DNA of 64,000 nt from Oleiagrimonas sp035690885 (GTDB lineage: Bacteria > Pseudomonadota > Gammaproteobacteria > Xanthomonadales > Rhodanobacteraceae), in the NCBI GenBank assembly GCA_035690885.1, contig DASSKC010000062.1, forward strand, positions 1 to 64,000, in the 5' to 3' direction. Position numbers and translations under genes: made by a program. Positions 59,824 through 64,000 of this stretch are shown piece after piece (position 1 is the stretch's first letter; each line of letters starts with the position of its first letter). The notes below the pieces were generated by a model. It saw nothing but the letters and a program-made list of their open reading frames with translations. It was not told the origin of the DNA and searched no databases.

Positions 59824-60443
59824 GGCGACTTCCTTGACGTTTTAACGGGAGAGGGGGAATCGGGGCGGTAGGCACGCAGGAACACGTTTACGGCATCGGC
59901 AGCCCATTTGTCCTGTGCCTTTTGTCCTCGCTGGCGCAGTCCGAGCAGGCTGCGTTCGGGATTCATGCCGTTGAGCATGGACAAAAACAGTTCCGCGGCC
60001 TGATCGGGGTTCGTCTGCAACAACTCGCCACGACGCATGGCATGTTCGATGCGCGCGGACAGGCGTTGCAGCACGGCACCGGAGCCGCATTGGTAGAGCT
60101 GTCGCGCCGCGCGCGGAAAACGCGGTGCTTCGGCCACCAGGATGCGGCTCAATGCTTTCGTCGACGGGTCGCGTGCGCGCTGGCAGTAGACCTCCGCCAA
60201 TGCACGCAGGCAGCCTTCGATGTCGTCCTGGCTGCCGTGCAGCGAATCATGCATGGGCTTGACCAATGCCTCGATGGCCGCGGCAAACAGCGCGTCCTTG
60301 CTGTGGAAGTGGGTGTACACGGTTTGCTTGGACACACCGGCACGCTGCGCCACCGCGTCCATGCTGACGCGGTAACCATTTTCCAGGAACAACCGGCTGG
60401 CGGCATCCAGGATACGCGAAGTGGACGATGCGGAAACAGGCAA
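59820..60443 (-). CDS. TetR-family regulator of the RND efflux operon
   Basis: The product has 207 residues. The HTH is ILDAASRLFLENGYRVSMDAVAQRAGVSKQTVYTHFHSKD-like, with the recognition helix VSKQTVYTHF at about 37-46; the C-terminal ligand domain has GMNPERSLLGLR. It is first in an operon with the adaptor and pump, so it should repress all three through the operator overlapping the promoter at 60461-60504. Ligand binding would release it. Confidence 0.9.
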   Translation of the reverse strand: MPVSASSTSRILDAASRLFLENGYRVSMDAVAQRAGVSKQTVYTHFHSKDALFAAAIEALVKPMHDSLHGSQDDIEGCLRALAEVYCQRARDPSTKALSRILVAEAPRFPRAARQLYQCGSGAVLQRLSARIEHAMRRGELLQTNPDQAAELFLSMLNGMNPERSLLGLRQRGQKAQDKWAADAVNVFLRAYRPDSPSPVKTSRKSP

Positions 60444-60460
60444 GATGAGGTAGGGACAGG

Positions 60461-60504
60461 TGGACTGTACCGTCCAGTTTAGAATTGGTTTGTGCCATCG
60501 TCAA
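60461..60504 (-). promoter_or_regulatory. Promoter and operator of the tetR-RND operon
   Basis: On the minus strand, TTGACG (60504-60499) and TAAACT (60481-60476) are 17 bp apart, a good sigma-70 pair. The imperfect 16-bp palindrome TGGACTGTACCGTCCA (60461-60476, 14 of 16 positions symmetric) begins at the -10 and covers the expected transcription start. This placement fits autorepression by the TetR protein 18 bp downstream. Confidence 0.7.
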
Positions 60505-60712
60505 TGCTTGTCATTGTCGCGTTCTTGTGAGCAATTTCGTGCACTTTGCGTGAGGACGGGTTTTATCCCGGATGTCATTCGATTCGGTTCGATGACGGAT
60601 GGTTGAATGAAAGCCGCCGCGTGACCGCGAAAAACCCGCATATACTGGTTTCGCATGTCGCGCGGGGCTATGCTTGCCATTCCATTTTTCCCCACCCCAA
60701 GAAGTATTGATC

Positions 60713-63700
60713 ATGGCTCTTGAACGCGCGTTTGACGAAGGTCGGTTCGCGGCCGGCGTGAGTGAAGCATTGGAAGCATCGAGCAAGCAGGGCAAGCTGT
60801 CCCCAGAGCGCCTCCCGGAGGCGCAAAATTTTGTCTCCGGCTTTTTTGCGCGAACTACCCCGGGTGATGTCCGATTGCATGAACAAGCGGACTGGGCGGC
60901 GTTGCTGGCGGACCTGTTCGATTTCATCGGCCAGCGCGACGCGGGCACCGCCAATGTGCGGGTCTTCAACCCGACCCGGGCCGACAACGGCTGGGATGCG
61001 ATGGTGACCGTGGTCGAAGTCAATACCGACGACAGCCCGTTCCTGGTCGACTCGGTGAGCATGGCGGTTGCCGCACGCAAGCTCAATGCACACATGATCA
61101 TCCATCCGGTGTTGCCGGTTGCGCGTGACGACAAGGGCCAGCTGACCGGTGTTGCCGCTGCCGATGGCACGGTCGAATCGGTCATGCATCTGGAAATCGA
61201 CCGCATGAGCGATGCCGCCGCGCGTGAAGCGCTGCAAAGCGAGTTGCAGTCGATCCTGGCCGACGTCCGTGCCGCCGTGCGCGACTGGCAGGCCATGCGC
61301 ACCAAAATGCAGGAAATCGCCGACGGTTTGCCGCAACGCGGTTTGCCGGTCGATGCCGAGGACGTCGCCGAAGCGCAGGATTTCCTGCGTTGGGTGGCGG
61401 ACGACCATTTCAGTTTCCTCGGCTACCGCGAGTACGAGGTCGTGGACAACGACGGGGACGAGGTGTTGCGCGCGGTCGCCGGTTCCGGGCTGGGCATCCT
61501 GCAAGCCAAGGAACGCTCCACGGCGCCACGCTCGTTGAGTTCGCTGGGCGCGACCCAGCTGGCCGAGTCGGGTACGGTCGATGCGGTCATCCTGACCAAG
61601 ACCAATTCGCGCGCGGAGATCCACCGTCCGGGCTACATGGATTACATCGGCGTGCTCGGTTTCAACGCCGACGGCAAGGCGGTCAGCGAACAGCGCTTTC
61701 TGGGTCTGTTCACGTCCGGCGCGTACATGCGCCGGCCCAAGGACGTGCCGTTGCTCAAGCGCAAGTACCAGGCGGTCATGGAGCGTTCCGGCCTGCGCGG
61801 CGACTCGTACTCCGGCAAGGCGTTGCGGCATATCCTTGAAACGCTGCCGCGCGACGAGCTGTTCCAGAGCAACGAGAACGAGTTGTTCGAGCTGGCCAGC
61901 GGCATCCTGGAGCTCAAGGAACGTCCGCGGCCACGCTTGTTCGTGCGTCGCGACAAGTACGATCGCTTCTTCTCCTGCCTGGCGTTCGTGCCGCGCGACC
62001 GTTTCAATACCGGGGTGCGCGAGCGCATCGAAGCGATGTTGCGCGATGCCTTGCACGGCGAGCACATGGATTCGTCGGTGTTGATGGGCGAGTCGGTATT
62101 GGCGCGTCTGCATGTCACCGTCCGACCCAAGCCGGGAGATCATCCCGAGTACGACCTCGAGAAACTCCAGACCGCGCTGGTGCACGTTGCACGTGACTGG
62201 CGTGACGACTTGCGCGAACGTCTGGTCGGTGACCTTGGCGAAGCCGAAGGCGCCACGCTGGCGCACCGCTTTGGCAGCGCCTTGCCGGCCGGTTACATCG
62301 AGGAAGTCACGCCCGAGGTCGCGGCCGATGACGTCAAGACCCTGGCGGCGCTGGAGTCCGACGACGCCGCGCGCATGTCGCTGTATCGGCCGGCGCGTCA
62401 TCCCGACACGTTGCGTTTCAAGGTGTACCGCCATGGCGGCGACATCGCCTTGTCCGACGTCCTGCCGCAGCTGGAAAACCTCGGCATGCGCGTGCTCACC
62501 GAGCGCGTCTACGAAATGGACGTCGATGGCGAGCACTTGTCGATCCAGGATCTGGAAGTGCAGCCGACCGGGCAGCTGGCGTTCGAAGTCGATGATGTCA
62601 GCGACCACTTCGAGCGTGCATTCGAAAACGTATGGCGCGGCAACGCCGAGAGCGACAATTTCAACCGCCTGGTCCTGGGTGCCTTGCTTGATTGGCGCCT
62701 GGTGGCGGTGTTGCGAGGCTATTGCAAATACCTGCAGCAGGTCGGCATCGCGTTTTCGCAAAGCTACATGGAAGAGACGCTCAACCGCTACCCGGCCATC
62801 GCCAACCTGCTGGCCGAGTTGTTCAATGCCAAGTTCGATCCCGAACGCGAGCATCTGTCCGACGATGCACGGCTTGACGCCGGTGCGCAGCTGCGTCGCG
62901 AGCTCGATGTGCTGGTTTCCAGCGAAACCATGGAGGCGCATCCGGATTTCATCGACAATGCCGTGGCTGCGCTGGCCAAGCCGCGCGCGCAGCAGATGGA
63001 GCTGTTCCGCGGGGCCATCGAGACCCTGATCGACGGCGTTGCCAGCCTCGATGACGAGCGCATCATCCGCAGCTACATGGACATCATCCGCGCGACCACG
63101 CGCACCAGCCATTTCCAGCGGGTCGACGGTGCGCCGCGTCACTTCACCAGCTTCAAGTTCGATTCGCAGCTGGTGCCGGATGCGCCCAAGCCGGTTCCGT
63201 TCCGCGAGATCTGGGTGTACGCGCCGCGTGTGGAAGGCGTGCATCTGCGCTTCGGCATGGTCGCCCGTGGCGGCCTGCGCTGGTCCGACCGCCGCGAGGA
63301 TTTCCGCACCGAGGTGCTGGGCCTGGTCAAGGCGCAGATGGTCAAGAACACCGTGATCGTGCCGGTCGGCTCCAAGGGCGGTTTCTTTCCCAAGCAGTTG
63401 CCCAATCCGGCGGACGATCGCGACGCCTGGCTGGAAGAGGGCAAGGCCTGCTATCGCATGTTCATCAACGGCATGCTCGATATCACCGACAACCTCGAGG
63501 ACGGCAAACTGGTGCCGCCCGAGAACGTGGTGCGCCACGACGACGACGATCCGTATCTGGTGGTCGCCGCCGACAAGGGCACGGCCAAGTTCTCGGATAT
63601 CGCCAACGCCTTGTCCACCGAGCACGGCTACTGGCTCGATGACGCGTTTGCCTCCGGCGGCTCGCACGGCTACGACCACAAGGGCATGGGCATCACCGCC

Positions 63701-64000
63701 AAGGGTGCGTGGGAATCGGTCAAGCGCCACTTCCGTTCGCTCGGACATGACAGCCAGAGCGAGGATTTCACCGCGGTGGGCATCGGCGACATGTCTGGCG
63801 ACGTGTTCGGCAACGGCATGTTGCTGTCCGAACATATCCGCCTGGTCGCGGCGTTCGATCACCGCGACATCTTTGTCGATCCGAACCCGGATTCGGCCGT
63901 TGGCTTCAAGGAGCGCAAGCGTCTGTTCGACTTGCCGCGTTCGAGCTGGAAGGATTACGACACGTCGTTGATCTCCGAAGGCGGTGGCGTCTGGTCGCGT
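60713..64000 (+). CDS. gdhB: NAD-dependent glutamate dehydrogenase, large (about 180-kDa) class, N-terminal part
   Basis: The frame is open to the window end: 1096 codons of a protein normally about 1600 residues. The N-terminal ACT-like region shows VEVNTDDSPFLVDSVSMAVA and LRWVADDHFSFLGYREYEVV; the catalytic core starts in RGGLRWSDRREDFRTEVLGL, VIVPVGSKGGFFPKQLP and FINGMLDITDN. It converts glutamate to 2-oxoglutarate with NAD, feeding the TCA cycle. A TATACT (60641-60646) may be its -10. The start ATG at 60713 gives the family N-terminus (MALERAFDEGRFAAG). Confidence 0.93.
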   Translation, partial: MALERAFDEGRFAAGVSEALEASSKQGKLSPERLPEAQNFVSGFFARTTPGDVRLHEQADWAALLADLFDFIGQRDAGTANVRVFNPTRADNGWDAMVTVVEVNTDDSPFLVDSVSMAVAARKLNAHMIIHPVLPVARDDKGQLTGVAAADGTVESVMHLEIDRMSDAAAREALQSELQSILADVRAAVRDWQAMRTKMQEIADGLPQRGLPVDAEDVAEAQDFLRWVADDHFSFLGYREYEVVDNDGDEVLRAVAGSGLGILQAKERSTAPRSLSSLGATQLAESGTVDAVILTKTNSRAEIHRPGYMDYIGVLGFNADGKAVSEQRFLGLFTSGAYMRRPKDVPLLKRKYQAVMERSGLRGDSYSGKALRHILETLPRDELFQSNENELFELASGILELKERPRPRLFVRRDKYDRFFSCLAFVPRDRFNTGVRERIEAMLRDALHGEHMDSSVLMGESVLARLHVTVRPKPGDHPEYDLEKLQTALVHVARDWRDDLRERLVGDLGEAEGATLAHRFGSALPAGYIEEVTPEVAADDVKTLAALESDDAARMSLYRPARHPDTLRFKVYRHGGDIALSDVLPQLENLGMRVLTERVYEMDVDGEHLSIQDLEVQPTGQLAFEVDDVSDHFERAFENVWRGNAESDNFNRLVLGALLDWRLVAVLRGYCKYLQQVGIAFSQSYMEETLNRYPAIANLLAELFNAKFDPEREHLSDDARLDAGAQLRRELDVLVSSETMEAHPDFIDNAVAALAKPRAQQMELFRGAIETLIDGVASLDDERIIRSYMDIIRATTRTSHFQRVDGAPRHFTSFKFDSQLVPDAPKPVPFREIWVYAPRVEGVHLRFGMVARGGLRWSDRREDFRTEVLGLVKAQMVKNTVIVPVGSKGGFFPKQLPNPADDRDAWLEEGKACYRMFINGMLDITDNLEDGKLVPPENVVRHDDDDPYLVVAADKGTAKFSDIANALSTEHGYWLDDAFASGGSHGYDHKGMGITAKGAWESVKRHFRSLGHDSQSEDFTAVGIGDMSGDVFGNGMLLSEHIRLVAAFDHRDIFVDPNPDSAVGFKERKRLFDLPRSSWKDYDTSLISEGGGVWSR

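Noticed and set aside
60668..63862. A 1064-codon open frame on the minus strand
   Set aside because: It is antisense to the NAD-glutamate dehydrogenase frame, which has clear family motifs; the minus frame shows no known domain and is a product of high GC codon bias.
1..64000. CRISPR arrays, tRNA or rRNA genes
   Set aside because: No regularly spaced direct repeats, tRNA cloverleaf or rRNA sequence was recognised by reading the sequence. A dedicated scan would be needed to exclude a tRNA with certainty.

Overview
The window is high-GC DNA with dense, short-spaced genes, many joined by ATGA overlaps. The gene content (Rnk, PoxB, NAD-dependent 180-kDa-type glutamate dehydrogenase, ArgD, MtfA, HpnA/G/H, eukaryote-type squalene synthase) suggests a gammaproteobacterium of the Xanthomonadales/Rhodanobacter-like group. 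That placement is an inference from gene style, because no rRNA or other marker gene is present.

Layout. 1-4 kb: the 3' end of an acyl-CoA mutase, an orphan HigA antitoxin, Rnk, a thioesterase, a small MITE-like element, a Fic AMP-transferase gene and the wreck of a type I restriction methylase gene. 4.4-13.7 kb: a stress-flavoured stretch with two BON-domain lipoproteins that share a promoter-like sequence, an acyltransferase, PoxB, an SDR, a succinate-semialdehyde dehydrogenase, YihY, a Pmp3/YqaE peptide and a YrhK-repeat membrane protein. 13.7-39.5 kb: mostly housekeeping and transport genes (Fsr-like MFS, RhlE helicase, TerC, a DUF2868/DUF3482 GTPase pair, ArgD, YhiN-like flavoprotein, MscS, GST, MtfA, two gamma-glutamylcyclotransferases, DUF3311 plus sodium:solute symporter, TyrB, a class-A-beta-lactamase-like lipoprotein, LldD, amino-acid permease, MFS, acyl-CoA synthetase), with two copies of a long palindromic dispersed repeat. 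55.3-60.5 kb: an RND efflux operon with its TetR regulator and a clear operator/promoter. 60.7 kb to the end: the N-terminal 1096 codons of NAD-glutamate dehydrogenase.

The centrepiece is 39.6-55.1 kb, an isoprenoid-to-hopanoid locus. A PlsC-like acyltransferase and a UPF0104/HpnL-like membrane protein are followed by a convergent GT-B glycosyltransferase and farnesyl-diphosphate synthase (IspA). Divergent from these are a single-enzyme squalene synthase, squalene-hopene cyclase, HpnG and HpnA. Next comes a tightly overlapping mevalonate-pathway operon: diphosphomevalonate decarboxylase, phosphomevalonate kinase, a single polypeptide fusing class II HMG-CoA reductase to mevalonate kinase, and type 1 IPP isomerase. 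HpnH follows. Together they can in principle take HMG-CoA to IPP/DMAPP, FPP, squalene, hopene and C35 hopanoids. Thiolase and HMG-CoA synthase are not in the window. The HMGR-mevalonate kinase fusion, and a mevalonate operon built into a hopanoid cluster in a bacterium of a group that normally uses the MEP route, are the most unusual things here.
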